A DNA stretch of 64,000 nt from Candidatus Hydrogenedentota bacterium (GTDB taxonomy: Bacteria > Hydrogenedentota > Hydrogenedentia > Hydrogenedentales > JAGMZX01). Shown one piece after another: positions 9,039 through 20,158 of this stretch (within the stretch, counting starts at the first letter, position 1; the number at the start of each line of letters is the position of its first letter). The notes beneath the pieces are model-generated. The model saw only the letters and a list, made by a program, of their open reading frames with translations. It was not told the DNA's origin and did not search any database. Position numbers and translations under genes: made by a program. The DNA lies in contig JAKQEQ010000023.1 of NCBI GenBank assembly GCA_029556545.1, forward strand, positions 88,184 to 152,183, in the 5' to 3' direction.

Positions 9039-9177
9039 CGCTTGCCTCCTCGTGCCCGTCATGCTACCTACCGAGGCAAAAACGTGTCAAGGCCGCCGCC
9101 GATGGTCTTGGATCCCGCGCCACGGCGCGATTGGCCTCCATTCGCGCAGGCGCGCCTCGATATAGGAAATGCCGCGC

Positions 9178-11406
9178 TCAGGCCGGGCCTGGGCAGAAAC
9201 CGTCTTCCGTGCCTTGGCCGGGGCAGGGGTGATAGCCGCCGGAATTGTAGAACTGGATGAGCCGCAGCAGTTCCGTCAAGCTTATCGTCCAGTCCGGGCC
9301 GGAAGGAGCGTAGTCGCTTGCGTGGGGGGCGCAGGAATGATTCTCGCCGGGACCGGGGGCGAAGCCATCCTCTGTATCGCCGGGATTTGCCGCACAGTGG
9401 AAACCGCCCGAGTTGTAGAATTGGATAACCCGGAGCAGTTCCGTCAACTCGATCAGCCCGTTATCGTTCTGGTCCGCCGTGTGGCTCGCGGGTTCGCCCT
9501 CGCCTTCGCCCTCGCCTTCGCCCTCGCCCTCGCCCTCGCCCTCACCCTCGCCCTCGCCTTCGCCCTCGCCTTCGCCGGGCTGCACAAATACCGCTGTCAC
9601 GGACTTGTCCGCGTTCATCAGAATGGTCGCGGGATTTGCAGCGCCGGACAGGTCGCCTTCCCAGTGGTCGAAGGCCCACGCTTCCGCCGGGAGGGCCGTG
9701 ACCTCGACTTCGCTGCCGGAAAGATAGGGGTGCACGCCCGGTTCGGGCAGTACGGTTCCTTCACCGATCACCGCCACGGTCAAGGTATAGACGGGAATCT
9801 CGGTGAAGACGGCGGTGATAGACTTGTCGGCATCCATAACGATGCTGGTTGGGTTCTGGGACCCGGACAGGTCGCCTTCCCAGTGGTCGAAGGCCCACCC
9901 TTCCGCCGGGGCGGCGCTGAGCGCGACCTCGGCCCCCTCGAGATAGGTATGATCGCCGGACTCAGGCGATACGGCTCCGTTGCCGATTACGGCCATAGTC
10001 AAGGTATACGTGGGAATCTCAGAAAAGACGGCAACGACCGTAATATCGGCGTTCATGGCGACGCCGGTCGGGTTTTCGGTACCTCCAAGGTCGCCTTCCC
10101 AGTGGTCGAACAGCCACCCTTCGGCCGGCATGGCCGTAATCTCCACGAGGGTCCCGACGACATAGACGTGCGCGCCCGGCTCCGGCGTGATTGTGCCCTC
10201 TCCGATTACCGACGTGGTCAAGGTAAAGGTCTTCTCGACGAAGACGGCGGTCACGGTCTTGTCGCTGTCCATGAAGACGGTCTTCGGATTCTGGGACCCC
10301 GAGAAATCGCCCTCCCAATGGTCGAATAACCAAGCGGGGTCGGACGTTGCGCCGACGGAAACGAAAGCGCCCTCTTGGTACTGATGCGCGCCGGGCGCCG
10401 GTGCAGTCGTTCCATTGCCGACGACGTTGATCGTCAGAGTAACCGCGCCCAGCTCGACGAAAACCCCCGTCACGCTCTTGTCCGAGTCCATCAGCACTTC
10501 ACCGTAGGGCTCTGTCCCCGTAAGGTCGCCCTCCCAATGATCGAAACGCCAGCCGGTGGCCGGACTCGCGGAAAGGGACGCCACCGCGCCATCGGCGTAG
10601 TAATGCGTCCCCGCCGCGGGAATGGTGAACCCTTCCCCGACGACCGCAATCGTGAGGGTATAGTCGCCCTCGACGAATACGGCGGTCACCGTCTTGTCCG
10701 AGTCCATCTCGATACTGCGTATCGACTCCGTCCCCGTGAGGTCGCCCTCCCAGTGGTCGAACGCCCAGCCCGGATCGGGAAATGCCTGCAAGAGCACGAA
10801 GGCCCCTTCCACGAAGTCATGCGTACCCGCGAGTGGGTCGGTCGTCCCATCGCCGACGACGATAATGGTCAACGTATGGGTGGGCGTCTCGGAAAACACG
10901 GCGGTGACGGTCTTGTCCCCGTCCATCAAGACTTCGCCCATGGGGACTGTGCCGCTCAGATCGCCTTCCCAATGATCAAAGGACCACCCGGAATCGGGGA
11001 CGGCGGATATCGAGGCGGTCCGCCCTTCGACGTAGTGGTACGTTCCCGGCGGCGGGTCGGTCGTGCCGCCGCCGACCACGGCAATCGAGAGCGTCGGGCC
11101 GCCCTCAGAGAACACGGCGGTCACCGTCGTATCTGAATTCAGATACGTGGCCACGACTGGATAAGTGCCGGTCAAGCCGCCCTCCCAATGATCGAAGGCC
11201 CAATCGGGGTCCGGCGTCGCCCGAAAGGTGATTACCTGCCCCTCATCATAGACGTGCACGCCCGCGGGCGGGTCGGTCACGCCGTTGCCGATAACGTTCA
11301 TTGTCAGGGTGAACGGGGCCTTCGGGCCCGCGTCGGCCGGCTGCGCGGCGACACTTAGTGTTCCGCATAGAAGCGAGAGGGCAAAGCCAATCTGATGCAC
11401 TCGCAT
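9178..11406 (-). CDS. secreted protein with eight InlB-B-type repeats, Gly-Glu linker and double EF-hand-like tail
   Basis: A 742-residue protein with a Sec signal peptide (MRVHQIGFALSLLCGTLSVAAQ) and AAGGGGAA before the ATG. Eight tandem repeats of about 72 residues fill residues 30-610. Each follows TLT..V.G.G...P..G.H.Y.EG..V...A.P..GW.FDHWEGDL.G...........DK.VTAVF, the divergent InlB B-repeat family often found in surface adhesins and sugar-binding proteins. A run of about 14 Gly-Glu pairs follows, then a C-terminal module of about 105 residues with two [20 protein letters not shown]-like calcium-loop helices, ending CPGPA. The tail is almost identical to that of the SGNH protein at 16940. 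It is probably displayed on the cell surface; binding partner unknown. Confidence 0.85.
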   Translation of the reverse strand: MRVHQIGFALSLLCGTLSVAAQPADAGPKAPFTLTMNVIGNGVTDPPAGVHVYDEGQVITFRATPDPDWAFDHWEGGLTGTYPVVATYLNSDTTVTAVFSEGGPTLSIAVVGGGTTDPPPGTYHYVEGRTASISAVPDSGWSFDHWEGDLSGTVPMGEVLMDGDKTVTAVFSETPTHTLTIIVVGDGTTDPLAGTHDFVEGAFVLLQAFPDPGWAFDHWEGDLTGTESIRSIEMDSDKTVTAVFVEGDYTLTIAVVGEGFTIPAAGTHYYADGAVASLSASPATGWRFDHWEGDLTGTEPYGEVLMDSDKSVTGVFVELGAVTLTINVVGNGTTAPAPGAHQYQEGAFVSVGATSDPAWLFDHWEGDFSGSQNPKTVFMDSDKTVTAVFVEKTFTLTTSVIGEGTITPEPGAHVYVVGTLVEITAMPAEGWLFDHWEGDLGGTENPTGVAMNADITVVAVFSEIPTYTLTMAVIGNGAVSPESGDHTYLEGAEVALSAAPAEGWAFDHWEGDLSGSQNPTSIVMDADKSITAVFTEIPVYTLTVAVIGEGTVLPEPGVHPYLSGSEVEVTALPAEAWAFDHWEGDLSGAANPATILMNADKSVTAVFVQPGEGEGEGEGEGEGEGEGEGEGEGEGEGEPASHTADQNDNGLIELTELLRVIQFYNSGGFHCAANPGDTEDGFAPGPGENHSCAPHASDYAPSGPDWTISLTELLRLIQFYNSGGYHPCPGQGTEDGFCPGPA
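9493..9579 (-). repeat. Gly-Glu hexanucleotide array in coding sequence
   Basis: Tandem 6-base units (GGCGAG/GGCGAA/GGTGAG on the coding strand) encode about 14 Gly-Glu pairs between the repeat region and the EF-hand-like tail. Unit length is a multiple of three, so copy-number change alters linker length without a frameshift. Confidence 0.85.
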
Positions 11407-11522
11407 AGTCAATTCCCCTTTCTTTGGTTGCTGGGTGGACGTTCCCTCGCCCGACCAAGCCAAGGCGTTGAAGTCCTGGGGCAAACAAGCACAAGCTGCA
11501 CCCGGACGCAGCGTTTGTCAAC

Positions 11523-13103
11523 CTAGTACTTGTCAATGACAACCATGGTATAGACCTCCTCAACTCCCCAAGCACTGGTTGTGGAGACGCCCAAACCGTA
11601 GGTTCCGTACGCACCTTGTATGTAGTGAAGTATGCGGAACGTGGCGGGCGCCGACAGGTTCAAGCGGCCCTCCAGAAAAGAACGCGTCTGCGTCTGGTCG
11701 ACGCCAGGATTCGACCATTCGACGGTCCCGATGATTGCATAGGAACTTGACGTCACATTATACAGCGCGACCTTATGGCCGTACATCATGAACGCCGGCG
11801 CGCTGGCGGTAACCTTATACCGACCCGCGGGTAGTGTGAAATCTTTGTTGGACAAGGAAGCGCCCGCGATGTTCGTATTCAAGTGGTTTAGGTCCCGGTG
11901 GTTCCAGCCGGCCGAGGAATTTCCGGCAGGCGTGCCGGCTGGCTTCACTTCGCGGATGATGGCATAGCCACCGATGGCCCGCCAATCGCCGCCGTCCCAC
12001 GTGAGCGCGTGACCGACGCCCGGCGAAGCCGCGTTGACGTCGCTCAGGTCGTTCAGCGCATGGGAATGCGCCGCGCCGGCGAAGGCGGAGGCGTGCTGGC
12101 CGTCCACGGTGTCGGCGTCAAGACCGCCGCCGGAGCCCGTGTTCAAGCGGGCATTGTCTATCTTCCCCGACGTAATCCGCGCGCCGTCCAGCGCGATGTT
12201 CGCATGGGCCGAGGCGTCCGTGTCGTGGGCGGTGAAGGCGGCCCCGTGAGCCGAGGCGTCCGTGTCATGCGCGGCGAGGTCCGCGTCGATCTTGTCCCGA
12301 ATATCCTGGTGGGCCGTTGGGCTCGCCCCGTGGGTCGTATCCACATACGCCTGGATGCTGCTCAGATGCGACCCGTCCAGCGTGTCCGCGTCGATCCCGC
12401 CGCCAGAACCCATGCTCAGGCGTTCATTGTCAATCTTGCCGGACGTAATCCGCGCGGCGTCGATTTCGAGCCCCGGGTGCGCGCCGGTATCGGCGTCGTG
12501 GGCGGCGATATCCGCGCCGATTTGCGCGCGGATGTCGCTATGGGCCGCGCCGCTTACATCATGGGCGGCAATGTCCGCGCCGATCTGCGTGCGGATGTCG
12601 CTGTGGGCCGTGCCGCTTGCGTCGTGCGTGCTCACCGCCGCGCTGATGTCGGACGCAATGTCCGCGGCGTGTTTGCCGTCCAGCGTGTCGGCATCACCCG
12701 CTTGCGTTGCATGGAAGGCATAAGGCGCGCGCGTAAGCGGCACACGCGGCGCATACGCCTGCATCCCCGCGCCGACGTCCGCCGATACTTCGAGCCAGAG
12801 CGACGCCTCCGCATTATCGGCAAACAGCGTGCCCAGTGGGGTCACCGCGCCCAATTGGACGGAGAACGCCCCGTCCAGGGTAGTCACCGTCTGCGGTTCC
12901 GTCCACAGCGCCGCACCGCCCGTTTCCGCCGCGAATACCCCGAAACTCATCGGGTACGCGCCGTCCGCGACGGGGCCGCCAGCGCTGTCACGAATCACGC
13001 CCTGGTACGTCACGGTGTTCGCCTGTGCCACGACGAGACCGCTTGCCAATACCAAGGCCGCCGCGCCGCCCCATGCCCGCAACCTGTCGCTCTTTGCAAA
13101 CAT
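11523..13103 (-). CDS. fibre-like secreted protein, copy 1
   Basis: A 526-residue protein with a signal peptide (MFAKSDRLRAWGGAAALVLA, cut near VVAQA) and AGGAGG eight bases before ATG. Domains in order: an N-terminal NTVTYQGVIRDSAGGPVADG beta domain (about 30-150); a repetitive stalk with DADTLDGKHA elements and about 20-residue units ending in AHD (about 155-370); a SHALNDLSDV hinge; and a C-terminal head of about 150 residues with LPAGRYKVTASAPAFMM, HKVALYNV and QTRSFLEG, ending in EVYTMVVIDKY. That head resembles the tip domain of phage tail fibres and collagen-like proteins. Two near-copies lie upstream. The stalk is nearly identical among them, while the tip differs. It may act in attachment or recognition; no catalytic site is seen. 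Confidence 0.8.
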   Translation of the reverse strand: MFAKSDRLRAWGGAAALVLASGLVVAQANTVTYQGVIRDSAGGPVADGAYPMSFGVFAAETGGAALWTEPQTVTTLDGAFSVQLGAVTPLGTLFADNAEASLWLEVSADVGAGMQAYAPRVPLTRAPYAFHATQAGDADTLDGKHAADIASDISAAVSTHDASGTAHSDIRTQIGADIAAHDVSGAAHSDIRAQIGADIAAHDADTGAHPGLEIDAARITSGKIDNERLSMGSGGGIDADTLDGSHLSSIQAYVDTTHGASPTAHQDIRDKIDADLAAHDTDASAHGAAFTAHDTDASAHANIALDGARITSGKIDNARLNTGSGGGLDADTVDGQHASAFAGAAHSHALNDLSDVNAASPGVGHALTWDGGDWRAIGGYAIIREVKPAGTPAGNSSAGWNHRDLNHLNTNIAGASLSNKDFTLPAGRYKVTASAPAFMMYGHKVALYNVTSSSYAIIGTVEWSNPGVDQTQTRSFLEGRLNLSAPATFRILHYIQGAYGTYGLGVSTTSAWGVEEVYTMVVIDKY

Positions 13104-13199
13104 TGCCCTGTCCTCCTGTCACACGACCGCGCCGCGTCTAGGAAGCGACGATTATCGCTTCAATCATTGCCCGCACATCCCGCCGTCGGCCGCTGAGTC

Positions 13200-13245
13200 A
13201 TTATACTCTGTGTTCGGCGCTCTCACGCCCTCAGGAAAGCAACTG
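13200..13245 (-). promoter_or_regulatory. -10 box and palindrome upstream of fibre copy 1
   Basis: TATAAT reads on the minus strand at 13205-13200, with GGCGTGAGAGCGCC (an imperfect dyad) about 13 bases upstream. The same arrangement recurs upstream of copy 2, so it was duplicated with the gene. A -35 hexamer is not clear, which would fit activator dependence. Confidence 0.45.
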
Positions 13246-13338
13246 GGGCCAAGCTCCTTACCACGTCATATCGTCCGGCCTCTGAGCCCACTGACGGTGT
13301 GAGAAGACGCGATTCTTCGCATGACCGCACCCGTTTCC

Positions 13339-14916
13339 TCAGTACTTCTCGATAACAACGATCGCGTACCGCTCCGGCTGGCCGCTTCCGGCGTAAACGC
13401 CGAGTCCGTTGGGGGATTGTGCGTTTGTTATGTAATGGCGCAGGTGGTACGTGGTCGGCACCGCAACATTCAAGGTTCCTTCGACGTAGGAGCGTGTCTG
13501 GGACCCGTAGCTGGTTGGGTTGTATTCAGAGGTGCCCGGGATGACAGTCGCACCGGTTGCAACATTGTTCAGCAGGAGTTGGTGCCGGAAACTAATTACT
13601 GATGGGGCACTCGCAGAGATTCTGTACCGGCCCGGAGGAAGCGTGAACGCGTTGGACACCAGTGTCACTCCGGGAATATTGGTGTCAACTCGGTTGAGCG
13701 TCCTTGTTTGCAGACCCACGAAAGAGGCACCCCCGTCAGTGCCGTTCGGTTTCTCGTCCCAAAATATCGCATACCCGCCTGAAGGTCGCCACTCGCTCGC
13801 CGATTGAACCCACGAAAGCGTCTGGCCGTCAGCCGGTCCGGCGGCGTTGACGTCGCTCAGGTCGTTCAGCGCGTGGGAATGCGCCGCACCGGCGAAGGCC
13901 GAGGCATGCTGCCCGTCCACGGTGTCCGCGTCGAGACCGCCGCTGGGACCGGTATTCAAGTGCGCATTGGCGATCTTCCCCGACGTGATCCGCGCGCCGT
14001 CCAGCGCGATGTTCGCATGGGCCGAGGCGTCCGTGTCGTGGGCGGTGAAGGCGGCCCCGTGAGCCGCGGCGTCCGTGTCATGCGCGGCAACGTCCGCGTC
14101 GATCTTGTCCCGAATGTCCGGGTGCGCCGCCGGACTCGTGCCGTGGGTCGTGTCGACGTAGGCTTGGATGCTGCTCAGATGCGCGCCGTCCAGCGTGTCC
14201 GCGTCCAGACCGCCGCCGGGTCCGGTGTTCAGCCGGTCGTTGCTAATCCTACCGGACGTAATCCGTGTGGCGTCGATCTCGATCCCCGGATGCGCGCCGA
14301 TATCGGCGTCGTGCGCGGCGATATCCGTGCCGATCTGCGCGCGGATGTCGCTATGGGCCGCACCGCTTACATCATGGGCGGCAATGTCCGCGCCGATCTG
14401 GGTTCGAATGTCGGCATGGGCCGCGCCGCTCGCGTCATGGGTGGTCACTGCCGTGCTGATGTCCGCGGCAATATCCGCCGCGTGCTTACCGTCCAGCGTG
14501 TCGGCATCACCGGCCCGCGTCGCGTGGAAAGCGTAGGGTGCGCGCGTAAGCGGCACACGCGGCGCATACGCCTGCATCCCCGCGCCGACGTCCGCCGAGA
14601 CTTCGAGCCAGAGCGACGCGCCCGCATTTTCGGCAAACAGCGTACCCAGTGGAGTCACCGCGCCCAATTCGACGGAGAACGCCCCGTCCAGGGTGGTCAC
14701 CGTCTGCGGTTCTGTCCACAGCGCCGCACCGCCCGTCTCCGCCGCGAATACCCCGAAACTCATCGGGTACGCCCCGTCCGTGACGGGATTCCCGGCGGTG
14801 TCGCGCAGCACGCCCTGGTAAGTCACCGTGTTCGCTTGGGCCACGACGAGACCGCTTGCTAGTACTAAGGCCGCCACGCCGCCCCATGCCCTCAATCTGT
14901 CGCTCTTTGCAAACAT
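13339..14916 (-). CDS. fibre-like secreted protein, copy 2
   Basis: A 525-residue paralogue of the copy 1 gene, with an almost identical signal peptide, N-terminal domain and stalk. Small stalk changes include SNDRLNTG for DNERLSMG. The tip starting near residue 385 has diverged strongly: GGYAIFWDEKPNGTDGG, TLPPGRYRISASAPSV, QTRSYVEG, ending YAIVVIEKY. AGGAGG precedes ATG 14916 with the same leader as copy 1. It lies 235 bases upstream of copy 1, and that gap is itself related to the gap upstream of copy 2, so the duplication unit was gene plus promoter region. The N-terminal YQG domain with TRAPYAFHAT followed by TLDG is common in secreted fibre-like proteins; the role is inferred as surface binding. 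Confidence 0.8.
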   Translation of the reverse strand: MFAKSDRLRAWGGVAALVLASGLVVAQANTVTYQGVLRDTAGNPVTDGAYPMSFGVFAAETGGAALWTEPQTVTTLDGAFSVELGAVTPLGTLFAENAGASLWLEVSADVGAGMQAYAPRVPLTRAPYAFHATRAGDADTLDGKHAADIAADISTAVTTHDASGAAHADIRTQIGADIAAHDVSGAAHSDIRAQIGTDIAAHDADIGAHPGIEIDATRITSGRISNDRLNTGPGGGLDADTLDGAHLSSIQAYVDTTHGTSPAAHPDIRDKIDADVAAHDTDAAAHGAAFTAHDTDASAHANIALDGARITSGKIANAHLNTGPSGGLDADTVDGQHASAFAGAAHSHALNDLSDVNAAGPADGQTLSWVQSASEWRPSGGYAIFWDEKPNGTDGGASFVGLQTRTLNRVDTNIPGVTLVSNAFTLPPGRYRISASAPSVISFRHQLLLNNVATGATVIPGTSEYNPTSYGSQTRSYVEGTLNVAVPTTYHLRHYITNAQSPNGLGVYAGSGQPERYAIVVIEKY

Positions 14917-15000
14917 TGCCCTGTCCTCCTGCTGGACGGCTGCGCAGTGTCTTGCAAGCGACAATCACCGCTTCCTTCATTACCTGCGCATCCTGCCGTC

Positions 15001-15048
15001 GACCGATCGGTCATTATACTCCGTCTTCGGCGTTCTCACGCCCTCAGG
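15001..15048 (-). promoter_or_regulatory. -10 box and palindromes upstream of fibre copy 2
   Basis: Minus-strand TATAAT at 15018-15013 is followed by a perfect 12-base palindrome GACCGATCGGTC (15001-15012). It is preceded by the dyad GGCGTGAGAACGCC, also found upstream of copy 1. The conserved dyad is the best operator candidate; the 12-mer is specific to this copy. Confidence 0.45.
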
Positions 15049-15097
15049 AAAGCGCCGCGGGCCAAGCTCCGTACCACATCTTATCAGGCCGAGTGCG

Positions 15098-16621
15098 CTA
15101 GTACTTTTCGATCACGACGACGGTGTAAACCTCTTGAATTCCGGCGCCGGGGGCCGCGAGCCCCAAGCCCCATGTTCCACGTGCCGTCGGCGTGTAATGT
15201 CGTATCTGGAACACTGTGCTGGCCGAGAGGTTCAAATAACCGTCAATGAAAGACCGTGACTCGGCGCTGTCAGCTCCCGCATTGGTGTATCCGTTAGCCC
15301 CAATGATTTGGTGTGCACCCGATGAGACGTTGTAGAGCGTGGCTTTGTGTCGCCCTGCCATGAATGACGGCGCGCTAGCTGAAATCCTGTATCGCCCCGG
15401 CGGCAACGTCAAATTAGTATTCCCGGACAGCGACACCCCAGGAATATTGGTATCCAGAGAATTCAGCGTGCGGATTTGCCAGCCCGATATAGAAGCGCCG
15501 CCCTCCGTACCGGCCGCCCTTACGTCTCGAAGAACCGCGTAGCCGCCGACGGCTTGCCACTGCGAGGCACCGGGCTCCCACGTAAGGGCTTGGCCCGCGC
15601 TCGGGCTGGCTGCGCTGACGTCGCTCAGGTCGTTCAGCGCGTGGGAATGCGCCGCCCCCGCGAAGGCCGAGGCATGCTGCCCGTCCACCATGTCCGCGTC
15701 GAGACCGCCGCCGGGACCGGTATTCAAGTGCGCATTGGCGATCTTGCCCGACGTGATCCGCGCGCCGTCCAGCGCGATGTTCGCATGGGCCGCGGCGTCA
15801 CTGTCGTGCGCGCCGATCGCGGAGCCATGGGCGGCCGCATCGGCGTCGTGCGCCGCGAGGTCCGTGTCAATCTTGTTGCGGATGTCCTGGTGTGCCGCCG
15901 GACTCGTGCCGTGGGTCGTATCCACATACGCCTGAATGCTGCTCAGATGCGCGCCGTCCAGCGTGTCCGCGTCGAGACCGCCGCCGGGTCCCGTGTTCAG
16001 CCGGTCGTTGCTAATCTTACCGGACGTAATCCGCGCGGCGTCGATCTCGATCCCCGGGTGGGCCGCCGGGTCGGTGTCATGTGCGGCGATATCCGCGCCG
16101 ATTTGCGCGCGGATGTCGCTATGGGCCGCGCCGCTCGTGCTGTGCGCGCCGACGGCGCTGCTGATGTCCGTGGCGATATCCGCGGCGTGCTTGCCGTCCA
16201 GGGTGTCGGCATCACCGGCCCGCGTCGCGTGGAAAGCGTAGGGTGCGCGCGTAAGCGGCACACGCGGCGCATAGGCCTGCATCCCCGCGCCGACGTCCGC
16301 CGATACTTCGAGCCAGAGCGACGCGCCCGCATTTTCGGCAAACAGCGTACCCAGTGGAGTCACCGCGCCCAATTGGACGGAGAACGCCCCGTCCAGGGTG
16401 GTCACCGTCTGCGGTTCCGTCCACAGCGCCGCACCGCCCGTCTCCGCCGCGAATATCCCGAAACTCATCGGATACGCGCCGTCCGCAACGGGATTCCCGG
16501 CGCTATCCCGCAGCACGCCCTGATACGTCACTGTATTTGTCTGAGCCGGGACACCGCCGCCCACAAGAATCAGCACCGACAGCAGGCCCCACATCGTGAT
16601 AACGGAATTCTTTCGAGTCAT
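15098..16621 (-). CDS. fibre-like secreted protein, copy 3
   Basis: A 507-residue paralogue with a different signal peptide (MTRKNSVITMWGLLSVLILV) but the same N-terminal YQG domain and stalk. It lacks one stalk unit of about 20 residues relative to copies 1 and 2, which accounts for the length difference. The tip again differs: GGYAVLRDVRAAGTEGG, LPPGRYRISASAPSFMAG, ESRSFIDG, ending EVYTVVVIEKY. AGGAGG precedes the ATG. It is the first of the three genes on the minus strand. Its upstream region does not share the GGCGTGAG dyad, so this copy may be regulated separately. Confidence 0.8.
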   Translation of the reverse strand: MTRKNSVITMWGLLSVLILVGGGVPAQTNTVTYQGVLRDSAGNPVADGAYPMSFGIFAAETGGAALWTEPQTVTTLDGAFSVQLGAVTPLGTLFAENAGASLWLEVSADVGAGMQAYAPRVPLTRAPYAFHATRAGDADTLDGKHAADIATDISSAVGAHSTSGAAHSDIRAQIGADIAAHDTDPAAHPGIEIDAARITSGKISNDRLNTGPGGGLDADTLDGAHLSSIQAYVDTTHGTSPAAHQDIRNKIDTDLAAHDADAAAHGSAIGAHDSDAAAHANIALDGARITSGKIANAHLNTGPGGGLDADMVDGQHASAFAGAAHSHALNDLSDVSAASPSAGQALTWEPGASQWQAVGGYAVLRDVRAAGTEGGASISGWQIRTLNSLDTNIPGVSLSGNTNLTLPPGRYRISASAPSFMAGRHKATLYNVSSGAHQIIGANGYTNAGADSAESRSFIDGYLNLSASTVFQIRHYTPTARGTWGLGLAAPGAGIQEVYTVVVIEKY

Positions 16622-16939
16622 TGCTGTACCTCCTACCTGGGTCTTGGCCCTTGCTTTTCGCCTCGAATTACAGAATATGCCGACTGCCGCAGCCAGTCTT
16701 CAACGCTGCCCCCGCCAAAACTGAGAAGTATACTAAAATCTAACGACGCATGGAAGTGGCAGCAAGGAATCCCCGAGAGGCGGAACGAGGACCGCGTCAC
16801 GCTTGCGCCCGACCCCTATTAGTCACGCCCCGCATCCTCGCCAATCTTCTTAAAGTTCGCCACTCCATTCACTGAGCGCGGCATAGGTGTCGTGCCCATC
16901 ATGCGTCATGGGCAAAACGCCGCTATAATACGTAAGCGC
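16622..16939. other. intergenic region between fibre copy 3 and the SGNH gene
   Basis: No gene is supported in these 318 bases. On the minus strand TATACT (16732-16727) is a plausible -10 box for fibre copy 3, about 105 bases before its ATG, with only a poor -35. Just after the SGNH stop codon the arms GCCCAT (16894-16899) and ATGGGC (16908-16913) can form a hairpin, possibly an end-of-gene structure or a decayed copy of the CATGGGC..GCCCATG repeat family. Confidence 0.4.
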
Positions 16940-18763
<1,824 letters not shown>

Positions 18764-18847
18764 AGATTCAGACCCCGGATTTCGCCTCGCAACAACAACC
18801 TGATTGTACTCGGGAATTGCCGTGAAAAACCAAAATCGTCCGTTGGT

Positions 18848-18877
18848 TTGACACCCGGCGGAACGCCGTGAGAAAAT
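18848..18877 (+). promoter_or_regulatory. possible promoter of the PPi-type phosphofructokinase
   Basis: TTGACA (18848-18853) is followed after 18 bases by GAAAAT (18872-18877), a 4/6 match to the -10 consensus. A small dyad CGGCGGAACGCCG lies in the spacer. The ATG is at 18945. Confidence 0.4.
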
Positions 18878-18944
18878 AACGCGCCTTTTCGGCAACCCCT
18901 CATGGCCCCCCAATGTATTTCCAGGCCCGATAAGGAGAAGTTGT

Positions 18945-20156
18945 ATGTCGGCATTACAAGGCAAGGTGTTGGTGGCCCAAGGCGGCGGTCCAACGGCGGT
19001 GATCAATCAGAGCGTGGTCGGCGTTGTCCTCGAATCCCGCAAGTATCCGCAGGCGACTCACGTTTACGGCGCGCTGCACGGCGTGCGCGGCATCAAGAAC
19101 GAGGAATTCCTCGATCTGACCGAAGCGACGACGCACAACCTCGAGGCGGTGGCGCGCACACCGTCTTCGGGACTCTTGTCCACGCGCGACAAACCGGACG
19201 CCGCCTACTGCCACGAGATCTTCGAGGTCTGCCGCAAGTATGACATTCGGTATTTCTTCTATGTCGGCGGGAACGATAGCGCGGATACCTGCAATATCGT
19301 AAACAAGGAAGCCAAGAAGGCAGGCTATGAACTGCGGGTCATTCACGTCCCGAAGACGATCGACAACGACTTGCTCGAGACGGACCACTGCCCCGGCTTC
19401 GGATCGGCGGCGAAGTTCGTGGCCCAGGCGTTCGCGGGCGTGAACCTGGACAACCGGGCCCTGCCGGGCGTCTACATCGGCGTCGTCATGGGCCGGCACG
19501 CCGGCTTTCTTACCGCATCCTCGGTCCTGGCGAAGAAATACCCGGACGACGGCCCCCACCTCATCTATGTTCCCGAGCGGCCCCTTTCGCGCGATCAGTT
19601 CATCGCGGACGTGAAGCGGGTCTACGCCGAACACGGGCGCTGCGTCGTGGCGGCGTCCGAGGGCGTGGCGGACGCGAGCGGCAAGGCGATTGCCGAGCAA
19701 TTCACCAACGGCGAGAAGGACGCGCACGGCAACGTCCAGCTTTCCGGCACCGGCGCGCTGGGCGACCTGCTGAGCCGTTGGGTGAAGGAGGACACGGAAA
19801 TCGAACGCGTTCGCGCGGACACGCTCGGCTACTTGCAGCGCAGTTTCCTGGGCTGCGTGAGCGAGGTCGACCAGTCCGAGGCCCGCGAGGTCGGCGAGAA
19901 GGCCGCGCAGTATGCCATATGGCACAACCTCGACGGGTCGGTGGCCATCCGGCGCATCGGCGACTACGCCGTCGAGTATTTCCTGACGCCCCTCGAAAGC
20001 GTCGCCCGAAAGGCCCGGTCGATGCCGGACGAGTTCATCAACGCGGACGGCAACGGCGTCACGGAAGCGTTCATCAAGTACTGCCGCCCGCTCGTGGGCG
20101 CCATGCCGGTGCTCGAGCGCATAGCGGCGCCCAGGGCGGCCAAGGTGCGGGCGTAA
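18945..20156 (+). CDS. 6-phosphofructokinase, PPi-type
   Basis: A 403-residue phosphofructokinase of the long, pyrophosphate-linked subfamily. The N-terminal loop is [16 protein letters not shown], the donor motif GGNDSADT replaces GGDGS, and [18 protein letters not shown] carries lysine where ATP enzymes have glycine. [11 protein letters not shown] follows. Lys in PKTIDND together with Asp after GGN is the pattern known for PPi-dependent, reversible enzymes; donor use here is inferred from these residues. AAGGAG sits seven bases before the ATG. It is coupled to the thioesterase gene by a 2-base gap. Together with pfkA at 5165 the organism would carry both an ATP and a PPi enzyme. Confidence 0.88.
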   Translation: MSALQGKVLVAQGGGPTAVINQSVVGVVLESRKYPQATHVYGALHGVRGIKNEEFLDLTEATTHNLEAVARTPSSGLLSTRDKPDAAYCHEIFEVCRKYDIRYFFYVGGNDSADTCNIVNKEAKKAGYELRVIHVPKTIDNDLLETDHCPGFGSAAKFVAQAFAGVNLDNRALPGVYIGVVMGRHAGFLTASSVLAKKYPDDGPHLIYVPERPLSRDQFIADVKRVYAEHGRCVVAASEGVADASGKAIAEQFTNGEKDAHGNVQLSGTGALGDLLSRWVKEDTEIERVRADTLGYLQRSFLGCVSEVDQSEAREVGEKAAQYAIWHNLDGSVAIRRIGDYAVEYFLTPLESVARKARSMPDEFINADGNGVTEAFIKYCRPLVGAMPVLERIAAPRAAKVRA

Positions 20157-20158
20157 TC

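Noticed and set aside
9178-11406. C-terminal tail considered as a cellulosomal dockerin
   Set aside because: The loop and helix are similar, but residues expected for cohesin recognition are not clear and no cohesin is present; described as EF-hand-like instead.
11523-16621. Fibre-like genes considered as prophage tail fibres
   Set aside because: Each has a Sec signal peptide and its own promoter region, and no other phage gene is nearby.
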